Notes under the pieces: model-generated
Seen by the model: only the letters and a program-made list of their open reading frames with translations
What the model was told of the DNA's origin: nothing
Databases searched by the model: none
Shown here: piece by piece, positions 52,224-61,590 of the stretch
Position numbering within the stretch: the first letter of the stretch is position 1
Layout of the letters: each line of letters starts with the position of its first letter
From: JBIQKZ01 sp044464765
GTDB lineage: Bacteria; Pseudomonadota; Gammaproteobacteria; Burkholderiales; Burkholderiaceae_B
NCBI GenBank assembly: GCA_044464765.1
Contig: JBIQKZ010000001.1
Location: 62,001 to 126,000 of the forward strand
Direction: 5' to 3'
Length of the DNA: 64,000 bases
Position numbers and translations under genes: made by a program

Positions 52224-53378
52224 ATGAGATTTTTTAGAAAGCCCGCTATCCTGGCCGCAGTTGCAAGCTGCGTGGGAGCGTTGATGGTGTCGACGGTTCA
52301 TGCCGAGGTCACGGTGGGGGTCATTCTGTCCATGACAGGCCCGGGGTCGGCCGTCGGGGTCCCGACGCGCAAGGTGCTGGAGATGGCGCCGAAAGAAATT
52401 GGCGGCCAGCCGCTGAAGATCATCGTCCACGACGACAGGAGCGATCCTTCGGTGGGTACAGCCCTGGCCCGGCGCATGGCGATTGATGAAAAAGCCGATG
52501 TCCTGATCGGCTCAAGCCTGGTTCCGGGAAATATTGCCGTAGCCAACGTGGCTAACGAAACCGGCACCGTGCACCTGACCCTGGCGCCCACCGTGTTAAA
52601 TGCCAAGGACAATCCCTGGAGCTTCAATCTGCCGCCGCAAACCGACTTGATGGCCTCCGCGGTCTTCGAGCACATGCAGGCAAAAGGGATAAAGAAAGTC
52701 GGCTACATCGGCTTTTCGGACTCTTGGGGCGAGCAATGGCTGGCCGAACTCAAGAAATATGCAGAGACAGGCAATATCGAGGTCACCAGTGAAGAACGCT
52801 TTGGCCGCGGAGATACCTCGGTGATGGGGCAAGTGCTCAAGGTCATCAGCCAGAAACCGGATGCAGTGTTGGTGGGCGCGACCAGCACGGCGGCGGGCTT
52901 GGTGCAGAAAACCTTGAAGGAACAGAAGTTCAACGGACCCATCTACCATACCCATGGGGCGACCACCCCAGACTTCGTGCGGATTGCGGGTGCGACGGGC
53001 GAAGGCGCCATCGCACCGGCCGGCCCCAGCACCGTGGCGGAGGAGCTGCCTGATTCGAACCCGACCAAAGCGCCTGGCGTGGAGTTCGTGACCCTGTACG
53101 AAGCGAAAAATGGCGCACAAAGCCGCACACCCTTCGCCGCACACTTGAATGATGGCTTCCTGGTTCTCGAGGCTGCAATTCCCGTTGCCCTGAAGACGGC
53201 CAAACCCGGTACAAAAGAGTTTGGCGAAGCACTGAAGAAGGCCATTGAAGGCCTGAAAGAGTTGCCGGCAAGCCAAGTGGTCTACAACTACTCCGCCACG
53301 GATCACGATGGTTCGGACGAGCGTGCTCGAGTCCTGGTGGTCGTGAAGGATGGCGCATGGAGATACCTGCCCAAGTAG
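52224..53378 (+). CDS. ABC transporter substrate-binding protein, branched-chain amino acid type (orphan)
   Basis: Type I periplasmic binding protein of 384 residues from ATG 52224, with GGAG before it and a signal peptide ending TVHAEV. VGVILSMTGPGSAVGVPTRK opens the mature domain. No permease or ATPase genes accompany it, so it must use a shared membrane complex, perhaps the LivHMGF type at 27716-31021. Position after the atu-like genes suggests it binds the substrate of that pathway. Confidence 0.87.
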   Translation: MRFFRKPAILAAVASCVGALMVSTVHAEVTVGVILSMTGPGSAVGVPTRKVLEMAPKEIGGQPLKIIVHDDRSDPSVGTALARRMAIDEKADVLIGSSLVPGNIAVANVANETGTVHLTLAPTVLNAKDNPWSFNLPPQTDLMASAVFEHMQAKGIKKVGYIGFSDSWGEQWLAELKKYAETGNIEVTSEERFGRGDTSVMGQVLKVISQKPDAVLVGATSTAAGLVQKTLKEQKFNGPIYHTHGATTPDFVRIAGATGEGAIAPAGPSTVAEELPDSNPTKAPGVEFVTLYEAKNGAQSRTPFAAHLNDGFLVLEAAIPVALKTAKPGTKEFGEALKKAIEGLKELPASQVVYNYSATDHDGSDERARVLVVVKDGAWRYLPK

Positions 53379-53403
53379 TCATGGCCGGCCAGTGTGCCCC
53401 AAT

Positions 53404-53461
53404 GCATCCGGTGCAGCTTCCGGATGCTGCTCTAGCCAAGGCGGCGCCCCAGGGGCGCCGC
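53404..53461 (+). terminator. Two adjacent hairpins after the second catabolic cluster
   Basis: GCATCCGG / CCGGATGC (53404-53411, 53420-53427) and the very strong GCGGCGCCCC / GGGGCGCCGC (53441-53450, 53452-53461) are both perfect. Only TATTTG follows the second, so termination may be inefficient. Confidence 0.45.
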
Positions 53462-53525
53462 TATTTGCTCCTATAATTTGGTCGGTCTACGTCTCAAAGT
53501 ACACGACAAGAAAAAGGCGCATAGC

Positions 53526-54623
53526 ATGGCAATACCACCGAATCTTCCGGCTGAAGGCGGAGCCGCCCGGCGCGCTCTAGCCGCATTGTCGCCGGCCTGT
53601 TTCGGCATGGTCATGGCCACCGGCATCGTGTCTCTGGCGGCCTGGATGATGGGGATGCCCTCGGTGGCGCAGGGCTTGTTCTACCTGAACATCGTCTTGT
53701 ATGTGGGATTGTGGGCATTGACGCTGGCTCGCGCATCGTTCTGTTCCAAGCAGTTCTTTGGTCAGTGGGCCGATCATTCCCAGGGCTGGGGGTTTTTGAC
53801 CGCGGTCGCGGCAACAGGGATTATGGGCGAGCAGTTCCTGTTCCTGGCCGGCTGGAACCAGGTTGCCTGGGTGTCATGGGGTCTCACGCTCGCCTTGTGG
53901 GCGGTGTTGATGTATGCCGTTCTTATCGCCTTGATCCTCAAGAAAAAAAAGCCGCCCTTGCAGCGCGGCATTCATGGCGGCTGGCTTCTGGCGGTGGTGG
54001 CGACTCAGGCGGTGGCTTCGCTCAGCATCTCGCTCACTTCGCATGCGGGTATCCAGTATGGCGCGCCCTTGGCTTTTCTGGCGCTGGCCATGTGGCTGCT
54101 GGGCGGCATGTTGTATGTCTTGATGATGAGCCTGATTTTTTATCGGCTGGTGTTCTTCACGCTAGAGCCGCAAGAGTGGGTTCCACCCTATTGGATCAAT
54201 ATGGGCGCCATGGCGATCTCGGTTCTGGTCGGTTCGACATTGATTCTTCAGGCGCCGGACGTGCCTCATCTGGCGGCGATCATGGTGTTTCTGAAAGGCT
54301 TTACGGTTTTTTACTGGGCAGCGGGAACATGGTGGATTCCTGTGTTGATCGTCGTGCAGGTGTGGCGTCATGGCGTCAGGCGCTATCCCTTGAGGTACGA
54401 TGTCCTGTATTGGTCGGCGGTCTTCCCGCTGGGCATGTATGCCGCCAGCACGCATCAAATGGATGTGGCGTTGGAGTTGGGGTTTCTGATTCCACTTGCC
54501 TACGGTTTCCTGTATGTTGCGATGTTGGCCTGGGGCGTTACTTTTCTGGCCTGGGCGCTGTCGACCGGGCGATGGCTGAATCAAACTGCAAAGGCTTATG
54601 ACCAAAACTCTACTGATCCGTAA
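53526..54623 (+). CDS. TDT-family transporter (tellurite-resistance/dicarboxylate transporter family)
   Basis: Inner-membrane protein of 365 residues with about ten hydrophobic helices. The first helix SPACFGMVMATGIVSLAAW is the TDT/SLAC1 family signature region. TDT members include TehA, malate and sulfite carriers; the name does not prove tellurite resistance. The start is the ATG at 53526; a TATAAT at 53472-53477 lies upstream. It overlaps the following amidohydrolase by 26 bases, suggesting that it carries a substrate or product of that enzyme. Confidence 0.82.
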   Translation: MAIPPNLPAEGGAARRALAALSPACFGMVMATGIVSLAAWMMGMPSVAQGLFYLNIVLYVGLWALTLARASFCSKQFFGQWADHSQGWGFLTAVAATGIMGEQFLFLAGWNQVAWVSWGLTLALWAVLMYAVLIALILKKKKPPLQRGIHGGWLLAVVATQAVASLSISLTSHAGIQYGAPLAFLALAMWLLGGMLYVLMMSLIFYRLVFFTLEPQEWVPPYWINMGAMAISVLVGSTLILQAPDVPHLAAIMVFLKGFTVFYWAAGTWWIPVLIVVQVWRHGVRRYPLRYDVLYWSAVFPLGMYAASTHQMDVALELGFLIPLAYGFLYVAMLAWGVTFLAWALSTGRWLNQTAKAYDQNSTDP

Positions 54624-55971
54624 TGCGAAAGTCCTGGTGACCATGGATGATCAACGGCGCGAGATCGCCGATGGCGCCGTCTTCATACGCGGCAATGTGA
54701 TTGAACAGGTGGGCGCCACGGCGCAACTGCCGAGCGAGGCCGACGAGATCATCGATGCGCGGCGGCATGTGGTCATGCCGGGTTTGATCAATACGCACCA
54801 TCATATGTACCAGACCCTGACCCGCGCGTTGCCGGCGGCCCAGGACGGCGAACTTTTCCATTGGCTGACCAGCCTGTATCCCGTCTGGGCGAACCTCACG
54901 CCCGAGATGATCAAGGTGTCGACGCAAACCGCGATGGCCGAGTTGATGCTGTCGGGCTGCACGACCAGCAGCGATCACCTGTATATCTACCCCAACGGCT
55001 GCACACTGGATCACAGCATCGAAGCGGCGTCCGAGGCGGGGATGCGTTTCCATGCCTCGCGCGGCTCAATGAGCGTTGGTCAGTCGCAAGGCGGCTTGCC
55101 GCCCGATAGCGTGGTGGAAGACGAGAAAGCCATCTTGCGCGATACGCAGCGCCTTATCGAAACCTATCACGACGCGAACCGTCATGCCATGCTGCGCATC
55201 GCGGTGGCGCCTTGCTCGCCATTTTCCGTATCGCGCGATCTGATGCGAGAGGGGGCGGCTATGGCCCGCAGTTTCGGGGTGTCGCTGCACACGCATTTGG
55301 CCGAGAACGTGAACGACGTTAGCTATAGCCGGGAAAAATTCAACATGACGCCGGCCCAGTACGCCGAAGAAACCGGCTGGGTGGGGCACGATGTATGGCA
55401 TGCGCACTGCGTTCAGCTGGATGATCACGGCATTGCCTTGTTTGGGCGCACCGGCACAGGGGTGGCGCATTGTCCGTGCTCCAATATGCGGCTGGCCTCG
55501 GGGATAGCACCCGTCCGGAAAATGCGCCAGGCGGGTGTGCCGGTCGGTCTGGGGGTCGACGGCTCGGCGTCCAACGATGGCGGTCACATGCTGGGCGAGG
55601 CCCGACAGGCCATGATGCTTCAACGGGTGGCGCATTGGGACAGCGTTGGCCCCGAAGCCATGACGGCGCGCGATGCACTGGAAGTGGCCACGATAGGCGG
55701 CGCCCGCATTTTGAATCGCGACGATATCGGCGTGCTTGCTCCGGGCATGGCGGCGGATGTTGTCCTGTTCGACATGGAAACTATTGGCTTTGCCGGCGCC
55801 TTGCACGACCCGGTAGCGGCATTGGTTTTTTGCACACCGGCTAATGTCGACTACAGCATCATCAACGGCCGGGTGGTGGTTCGCGAAGGCGAACTGACCA
55901 CAATGGACACCGCCATGCTGGCCGAGCGGCACAATCGCCTAGCCTACCAATTGGCCAATACCGCTGCCTGA
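54598..55971 (+). CDS. 8-oxoguanine deaminase-type amidohydrolase
   Basis: Zinc amidohydrolase of 457 residues of the subgroup containing 8-oxoguanine deaminase and the hydroxyatrazine hydrolase AtzB. Metal and catalytic residues are visible: H67-x-H69 (NTHHHMYQ), H233 and E236 (LHTHLAEN), H270 (WHAHCV) and D321 (GVDGSASND). Those segments match 8-oxoguanine deaminases as I remember them, so deamination of 8-oxoguanine to uric acid is the best guess; another amino-heterocycle cannot be excluded. Overlaps the TDT gene. Confidence 0.85.
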   Translation: MTKTLLIRNAKVLVTMDDQRREIADGAVFIRGNVIEQVGATAQLPSEADEIIDARRHVVMPGLINTHHHMYQTLTRALPAAQDGELFHWLTSLYPVWANLTPEMIKVSTQTAMAELMLSGCTTSSDHLYIYPNGCTLDHSIEAASEAGMRFHASRGSMSVGQSQGGLPPDSVVEDEKAILRDTQRLIETYHDANRHAMLRIAVAPCSPFSVSRDLMREGAAMARSFGVSLHTHLAENVNDVSYSREKFNMTPAQYAEETGWVGHDVWHAHCVQLDDHGIALFGRTGTGVAHCPCSNMRLASGIAPVRKMRQAGVPVGLGVDGSASNDGGHMLGEARQAMMLQRVAHWDSVGPEAMTARDALEVATIGGARILNRDDIGVLAPGMAADVVLFDMETIGFAGALHDPVAALVFCTPANVDYSIINGRVVVREGELTTMDTAMLAERHNRLAYQLANTAA

Positions 55972-56033
55972 TGTGGGGCAGGGTTGCCATGGCGGCATCC
56001 ACCCAAGGTATGACTCAGGCCGGGCCGCGCAGG

Positions 56034-56816
56034 CTACCAGCCCCGGCCCGTTTCCGCCTTCATCTTGCGCACCATGGCATCGAAAAACTTGTTGGCAAAG
56101 CCACTGTCGCGGATCAGCATGGCGGTTTGTTCGGCGCACTTTTCCTGAATGGGCAGGGGTAGCGGGTTATCGTCGCCCGGCAGGGCGCCGGCCGCGCACT
56201 GGACCTCGGCGGCTCGCTGCACGGTCCATAGCAGGAAAAAGGCCTTGGCGACGCTGCCTTCAGCCACGGCAATCCCGTGGTTGCGCAGGGCCAGAATATG
56301 CTTGTCGCCCAGGCTGGCCACCATGCGTGGCCTTTCATGCTCGTATAGCGTGATGCCTTCGAAGGTGTGGTAGCCAATGCGCCCGAATAGCTGGGCCCCG
56401 TAAAAGCTGTTGTGATCGAATCCGTTCTTCTTCTGGACGACAGCGGAAATAGGTGTGGTGTGCGTATGGATGATGCAGCGGATGTCGTCGCGTGCCTGAT
56501 GCAGGGCACCGTGCAGGGCGAATCCGGCGGGGTTGCCGTCGAACGGTGAAGACTCGACCTTTTGTCCGTCGATATCGACTTTTAGCAGGTTTTCGGGGGT
56601 AATTTCCGTGTAGTTCAAACTGAATGGGTTGACCAGGTATTCGTGGGCGTCACCCGGCAGGCGGGCGGAAATATGGTTGAAAATGGTTTCCGTCCAACCC
56701 ATGTAGTCGATCAGGTGATAGCAATTGGCCAGGGCGCAGCGCAGCGCCCATTCGTCGGGATCGTAGTGGGCGGGGCCGCTCTTCTGGGTGGCTGCGGCGT
56801 CGTTAAGCGTGTTCAT
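56034..56816 (-). CDS. Class II aldolase/adducin family protein
   Basis: 260 residues, zinc-dependent aldolase fold. Metal histidines appear in IIHTHTTP and LRNHGIAV. The open frame continues upstream, but ATG 56816 has AAGGAG ahead of it and begins before the domain. It overlaps the end of the ketopantoate-reductase-like gene by 14 bases, so the two are co-expressed. The substrate is unknown; related proteins split or decarboxylate small hydroxy acids, and some act in aromatic or hydroxypyridine breakdown. Confidence 0.85.
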   Translation of the reverse strand: MNTLNDAAATQKSGPAHYDPDEWALRCALANCYHLIDYMGWTETIFNHISARLPGDAHEYLVNPFSLNYTEITPENLLKVDIDGQKVESSPFDGNPAGFALHGALHQARDDIRCIIHTHTTPISAVVQKKNGFDHNSFYGAQLFGRIGYHTFEGITLYEHERPRMVASLGDKHILALRNHGIAVAEGSVAKAFFLLWTVQRAAEVQCAAGALPGDDNPLPLPIQEKCAEQTAMLIRDSGFANKFFDAMVRKMKAETGRGW

Positions 56817-57873
56817 TCGTGGTCTCCTTTTGTCGTGCGGCGCCCAAGGCGTCATTTCGGTAGTGCGCCAAAGCGACGATCTGGCGCGCGGCGGGCATGG
56901 GAATGCCTTGCAGGTCTGCCAGTTCCAGCACCGCATCGCCGATGGCGGACAGTTCCAGAGGGTGCCCGTGCAGCGCATCTTGCAGCATGGATGTACGCAC
57001 CGGCCCCATGGCTACCGCTTGCGACACAAAAGTGGCGGGGTCGAACTGAATGCGCGCGCCATAGGCTGCTGCCAGGGTGAAGCCTTCAAGCAGGATTTGC
57101 CGCACCAGGGGCAACAGGCGGGGGTCGCTGTAAAGCGCATCCAACGGCGCTTCGGTCAGTACGGAAAGCGGGTTGGTCGTGAGGTTGGCAATGATCTTGG
57201 TCCATAGAGGGTCGCGTATGCGGGGGCTGGCCCGGCCTTCGATGCCGCTGGCGCCGATGGCCTCGGCCACCCAGCGCAGGCGGTCGGTTTCCGTGTGGTC
57301 GAGTTCGCCCAGAATGATCAGCATGGGATTAAGCGACGTAACGGTGGCGGGTGCCGTGCGTTCGGCGGTAATGAATACCACGGCGCCCAGGACCTGGTTG
57401 ATCGGTAGCAGGCGCAATAAGCGGCCATCCGGATCCACCGATTGAATGGCATTGCCGGAGAATTGGCCTTCGATACCCTGGAAATACCACCAGGGCACCC
57501 CGTTGATTAGCGGCACTACCAGCGTTTCAGGACCGATCATGGGCTGCAAGGAGGGGAGGATGGTGGCGACATCCTGGGCTTTGGTGCAAATGAAAACGAC
57601 GTCTTGTGGCCCAAGCTCGGCGGCCTTGTCGGATGCGGATATCGGCACACATGCACGGCCCGTGGCTGTGGTTAGCGTAATGCCGTCGCGTTGGGCAGCC
57701 TGCAAGGTGGCCCCGCGGGCCAGCAGGCTGACGGGCAAGCCCGCCTGGGCCAGGGTGGCTGCCAGGGTACAGCCGATGGCGCCTGCACCGGCGACGGCCA
57801 TGCGGGGTGGGCGGCGGCCCGGCTGTGAAGCCCTTTTTGGGTTGGCCGCGTTGGAATCGAAGGAAGAACTCAT
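56803..57873 (-). CDS. Ketopantoate reductase-like oxidoreductase (PanE/ApbA family)
   Basis: 356 residues with NADP-binding AGAGAIGCTLA (about 28-38) and the C-terminal helical domain of the family, including KIIANLTTNPLSVLTEAPL near the substrate lysine and asparagine. A shorter start at 57801 would remove the first 24 residues; neither start has a clear ribosome site. Because it is coupled to a class II aldolase in a catabolic region, a hydroxy-acid role other than pantothenate synthesis is likely. Confidence 0.83.
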   Translation of the reverse strand: MSSSFDSNAANPKRASQPGRRPPRMAVAGAGAIGCTLAATLAQAGLPVSLLARGATLQAAQRDGITLTTATGRACVPISASDKAAELGPQDVVFICTKAQDVATILPSLQPMIGPETLVVPLINGVPWWYFQGIEGQFSGNAIQSVDPDGRLLRLLPINQVLGAVVFITAERTAPATVTSLNPMLIILGELDHTETDRLRWVAEAIGASGIEGRASPRIRDPLWTKIIANLTTNPLSVLTEAPLDALYSDPRLLPLVRQILLEGFTLAAAYGARIQFDPATFVSQAVAMGPVRTSMLQDALHGHPLELSAIGDAVLELADLQGIPMPAARQIVALAHYRNDALGAARQKETTNEHA

Positions 57874-58053
57874 GTCGGCAAAAATCGGTTGAACGGCAGC
57901 GTGAAGCCGCCTACAAGACGGGATGCTGATTTCAGAGTAACGGATTTTGCCAGGCCGTGGTGTCGCCTATTTACATCAGTTCATCCCGTGTTTTCCAGTG
58001 TGTTCCGCCGATGCGCCGCACGCGGTTCCATCGGCAGCGCGACGCCGATCGCC

Positions 58054-59055
58054 TTATAGACTGGTATCCACACGCACCAGATGCTTGCCCGACCCATGCC
58101 CATCCAGCATGGCGCGCAGGGCGTGCGGAGCGCGGCTCAGGCCTTCGTGCCGCGTTTCGCGCACTGTCAGTGTGCCGCTGGCAAGGGCGTCGCGCAGCGC
58201 GGTGCGCGCGGTGTCGAAGTGGGCTGCGTAATCCCAGACAAGAAGCCCCTGCATGCAGATGCGCTTGTACAGCACATCGGTTGTCGCAATCTGGGCCGCT
58301 GGGCCGGAGTACTCGGCGCTGTGCCCGCACAGCACGATCTTGCCCCGAGGGTTGAGGGCCTGGACAACGGCCTCCAGGATGGGGCCGCCAACATTATCCA
58401 TGTAAAGATCAATACCGTCCGGTGCGGCGTGTTGCAGCGCGTCGGCCCAGTCATGCACGGTCTGCCGGTCGATGGCGACGTTGAATCCCAGTGCCTTCAG
58501 TTGGGCGCATTTCTCGTTGCCGCCGGCAATGCCGATGGTGTTCAGCCCAGCCTGGTGCGCGAGTTGCCCGAGTATCGAACCCACGGTTCCCGCCGCGCTG
58601 GAGACCAGCAGCGTTTGTCCGGCCAGCGGCTTCAGTACCTGATGCAAGGCCAGCCAGGCGGTGAGCCCGGGGACACCCAATGCGGAGAGGCTCAAAGTCT
58701 CAGAGCCTGCCGGCCCGGGTGGCACGGGAACGAGATTGGCGCAGTCTACGGCGGCGTAGCGCTGCCAGCCGAACTCCCCCGTAACCAGCGTACCTGCGGG
58801 CAGGTTGCCGGCCACGACCGTACCGACGCCCCGCCCCGGCATGCGCGTGCCCAGCGGGACCACAGGGCCCATGGCGTTTCCGATGGCCCGTTCGTGCAGA
58901 TAGGTGTCGATTGACAGCCAGCAAACCTTGACCAGCGCCTGGTCTTTGCCGGGTTCAGGAATGGGGGTGTCGACCTGCTCAAAGTCGTCTGGAGCGCTTT
59001 TCCCGACCGGGCGTTTGACCAGGCGGATTTCTGTGTTGTGCAGGTTGTCGGGCAT
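58054..59055 (-). CDS. NADP-dependent medium-chain oxidoreductase (CurA/leukotriene B4 dehydrogenase-like)
   Basis: 333 residues without zinc ligands. Nucleotide-binding SSAAGTVGSILGQLA (about 152-166), then DLYMDNVGG and GKIVLCGHSAEYS as in the alkenal/one oxidoreductase group. Probably reduces an alpha,beta-unsaturated carbonyl using NADPH. It follows the permease gene by three bases and so ends the ABC-importer operon. The 180 bases after it (57874-58053) show nothing definite. Confidence 0.87.
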   Translation of the reverse strand: MPDNLHNTEIRLVKRPVGKSAPDDFEQVDTPIPEPGKDQALVKVCWLSIDTYLHERAIGNAMGPVVPLGTRMPGRGVGTVVAGNLPAGTLVTGEFGWQRYAAVDCANLVPVPPGPAGSETLSLSALGVPGLTAWLALHQVLKPLAGQTLLVSSAAGTVGSILGQLAHQAGLNTIGIAGGNEKCAQLKALGFNVAIDRQTVHDWADALQHAAPDGIDLYMDNVGGPILEAVVQALNPRGKIVLCGHSAEYSGPAAQIATTDVLYKRICMQGLLVWDYAAHFDTARTALRDALASGTLTVRETRHEGLSRAPHALRAMLDGHGSGKHLVRVDTSL

Positions 59056-59058
59056 GGG

Positions 59059-59811
59059 TCAGACCTTGAAACGATTGGCCAGCGGGGCGATCAGCAGGCG
59101 GTCCCCCGCCCAGAACAGGATAACGATGACCAGGCACACCGCCAATACAGTCTGGCCATCGCCGTAGCTTTGGGCGCGCACCATCAAGTAACCCAGCCCG
59201 CTTTTGGCGCCGAACATTTCTGCAATCAGCGCAATCTTCCACGCAACGCCATAGGCGATCCGTAAAGCGGCAACAAAATAAGGCAGGAGTTGCGGGAAGA
59301 TGATGCGTGTTAGCTGCCGAAACGGGTTGCGAGTGAAGCTCCGTCCCATTTCCAGCAACTCCTGGTCCAGGACTCGTACGCCTTCGCTGATATTGATCAG
59401 GCAGTAGGGTGTCAGGATCATGATCTGAATGAACATGACGGTTGGCGTGGAAACGCCGAACCAGATGGTTGCCAGGATCGCCCAGGCCACCGTGGGGAAG
59501 GCAATGGAGAACGGTTTGATCAAGCGGTGGATGATGCCTTCGGTGCTTGGAAAGCTGCGTGGCAATAACGCCAGGATGCCGCCCAGGACGATGGCGATCA
59601 GGACGGAGCCGATCACCCGGACCAGGCTCCACACCCAGTTCATCGCCAGCGCAGGGTCGAACAGCAAACGCGCCATTTCCTTGCCGATGACGACAGGGTC
59701 TGGCACCAGCACGCTGCCCATGGCCTGGCTGGCCGCCCACCAGGCCAGCAGCACGACGATCACCATCCCGTCGCCGATCAGATGGGCCAGAAAACGTTTA
59801 CGCGTAGCCAT
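59059..59811 (-). CDS. ABC transporter permease (nitrate/sulfonate/taurine class), second
   Basis: 250 residues with about six membrane helices. The ATPase-coupling EAA-like loop is at LLEMGRSFTRNPFRQLTRIIFPQLLPY (central residues MGRSFTRNPFRQL). Ends LANRFKV. Overlaps the first permease gene by 14 bases; the two form a heterodimeric channel. Confidence 0.88.
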   Translation of the reverse strand: MATRKRFLAHLIGDGMVIVVLLAWWAASQAMGSVLVPDPVVIGKEMARLLFDPALAMNWVWSLVRVIGSVLIAIVLGGILALLPRSFPSTEGIIHRLIKPFSIAFPTVAWAILATIWFGVSTPTVMFIQIMILTPYCLINISEGVRVLDQELLEMGRSFTRNPFRQLTRIIFPQLLPYFVAALRIAYGVAWKIALIAEMFGAKSGLGYLMVRAQSYGDGQTVLAVCLVIVILFWAGDRLLIAPLANRFKV

Positions 59812-60571
59812 AGGTTTTGGACAGCCGGCGCTGGATGGGGTCCAGGGCCAGGCGGTCGATGAGTTGAAACAGGATCACCATGATTAATGCCACGGCGAAA
59901 ATCAGCGGGGTGTCGACTTCCTGGCTGGCGATATTCACCAAATAGCCGAGCCCCGAGTTGCCGCCGAACAATTCGGTAATCAGGACGACCTGGCAGGCCA
60001 TGCCGAAGGTAATGCGCAAGGTGGCGAACAGATAGGGAACTAGCAAGGGGAAGATAATCAACCGGATTTGCCTTGACTGGCGGCGGGTAAAGGACTGCGC
60101 CATTTCCATCTGCTCGGCCGGAAGATCCTCGAAGCCCGCACGCAGGTTGACCAGGACAAAGGGAAGCAGAATGGCTGTCATGGCGGTCAGGACGGTGGCC
60201 AGGCCAATGCCCAGCCACACAACGGCCAATATGGTCCAGCCTATACTTGAAAAAGAATTGGCAAAAGGCGACAAGCGGTGGTGGATGGCAATATCCAGCA
60301 CCGGAAAGAAATGCGCCAGCGTGGCCAGCATGCTGCCCAACACCAGCGCGGCCAGCATGCCAAAAAGGATGTGGCCCAGGGTGGCCACCGTGTGCTGTGC
60401 ATAGCTCCAGTCTGTGGTGAACAGCAACATATTGTTCACCACGGCCAGGGGACGCGGCACCAGGTAGGGAGGGTAAATCTGGCTGAGAATGACCCAGGCC
60501 GCCAGCACGCCCAGGGCGAAAACGGGCGTGGCGATCTGGCTTAGCCGGGAGGGTGCCTGAGCGGTCCGCAT
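59798..60571 (-). CDS. ABC transporter permease (nitrate/sulfonate/taurine class), first
   Basis: 257 residues, similar fold to its neighbour, with the coupling loop MAQSFTRRQSRQIRLIIFP and the following GNSGLGYLVN. Having two separate permease genes of this class is less usual than one, which normally forms a homodimer. It lies 15 bases after the binding-protein gene. Confidence 0.88.
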   Translation of the reverse strand: MRTAQAPSRLSQIATPVFALGVLAAWVILSQIYPPYLVPRPLAVVNNMLLFTTDWSYAQHTVATLGHILFGMLAALVLGSMLATLAHFFPVLDIAIHHRLSPFANSFSSIGWTILAVVWLGIGLATVLTAMTAILLPFVLVNLRAGFEDLPAEQMEMAQSFTRRQSRQIRLIIFPLLVPYLFATLRITFGMACQVVLITELFGGNSGLGYLVNIASQEVDTPLIFAVALIMVILFQLIDRLALDPIQRRLSKTYGYA

Positions 60572-60586
60572 TAGTGTGAACAGGCC

Positions 60587-61576
60587 TTAGTCAGTGATTG
60601 CGTCGGCCCAGAAGTATTCTTCGTTGTCGGGCTCGGTTTTCAGTACGCCATTCTTGTAGGCCAGGTCCCACAGCTTGATGATGGCCTTGCGGTCGTTCGG
60701 GGTGAGGACGTTGGGGGATTCGGCATAGCCCGCCGATAGAACGGTAAAGAAGTCCTTGTCGATGTTTTGTTCCTTCGCCACGGCGGCATAGACCTCGTCG
60801 GGATGGGCCGCCAGGTAATCGGCGGACTCTTTCATAAGCCGGGCCAACTCCTTCATGGCCTGCGGCCGTTCGGCGATTTTCTCCGGGTAGCCCACATTGA
60901 TCGATGGGATCATCTGCAGGCCCCAGAGCTCGTACATGTCTTTGGCGGGTGTGGCCACGGGGCGGTAGTCGCCCGACTTGGCAACACGGTAGTTCTGGCT
61001 AAGGATGGTAGTGGCGGCGTCCACCTGGCCGGAGGCCAGCGCGGCTTCGATCTGCGGCACCGGCATTTCCACAAAAGTGAAGTCGCCGCCTAGCGGGCTA
61101 AGGTTCACGTCGTGTTTTTCCTCGGTAGCAAAACGCAGCAGGTTGAAACCCGACGAGCCCAGCGAAGGCACGGCGATTTTCTTGCCTTTCAAGTCCTTCA
61201 TGGTTTGATAGGGGCTGTCTTTCCTGACCCAGATGTTGTGGCCTTCGCCCTTGGCGTTATAGCGGTTGGCGGTGGACATGACGACCAGGGGCAAGCCGCG
61301 CGTGGCCGACCGCTGGACATTGATGACGTCGGCCTGGATCACGTCGTATTGCTTGGTGGTGGTGGCCTGGATCAGCGCGGGGATTGAAAGCGCGGTCAAC
61401 TCGACATCGATAAGGTCCGAGGCGACTTTGCCGTTCTTCATGGCCCAAAGCGCCGCTTCGTACATGGGGTCCATCTGGTAGGCGTAGGTGACTTTTTCTT
61501 TGGCCTGGGCCAGGCCGGCGCCCATCAGGGCCGTGAGGCCCGCGGCAAACAGGAGAATGCTTTTTCGGATGTTCAT
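60587..61576 (-). CDS. ABC transporter substrate-binding protein (SsuA/NMT1/THI5-like)
   Basis: Periplasmic protein of 329 residues from ATG 61576, with AGGACGAG upstream and a signal peptide ending GLAQAK. The type II binding fold shows YDVIQADVINVQRSATRG and LKGKKIAVPSLGSSGFNLLR. The class covers sulfonates, nitrate, thiamine precursors and aromatic acids; the ligand is probably the substrate of the NicX-like enzyme encoded two genes upstream. Confidence 0.88.
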   Translation of the reverse strand: MNIRKSILLFAAGLTALMGAGLAQAKEKVTYAYQMDPMYEAALWAMKNGKVASDLIDVELTALSIPALIQATTTKQYDVIQADVINVQRSATRGLPLVVMSTANRYNAKGEGHNIWVRKDSPYQTMKDLKGKKIAVPSLGSSGFNLLRFATEEKHDVNLSPLGGDFTFVEMPVPQIEAALASGQVDAATTILSQNYRVAKSGDYRPVATPAKDMYELWGLQMIPSINVGYPEKIAERPQAMKELARLMKESADYLAAHPDEVYAAVAKEQNIDKDFFTVLSAGYAESPNVLTPNDRKAIIKLWDLAYKNGVLKTEPDNEEYFWADAITD

Positions 61577-61590
61577 GGTGTCTCGTCCTT

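Noticed and set aside
53526..54623. Tellurite resistance determinant
   Set aside because: Only the TDT family name suggests this; no other tellurite genes are present and the gene overlaps a purine-type deaminase gene.
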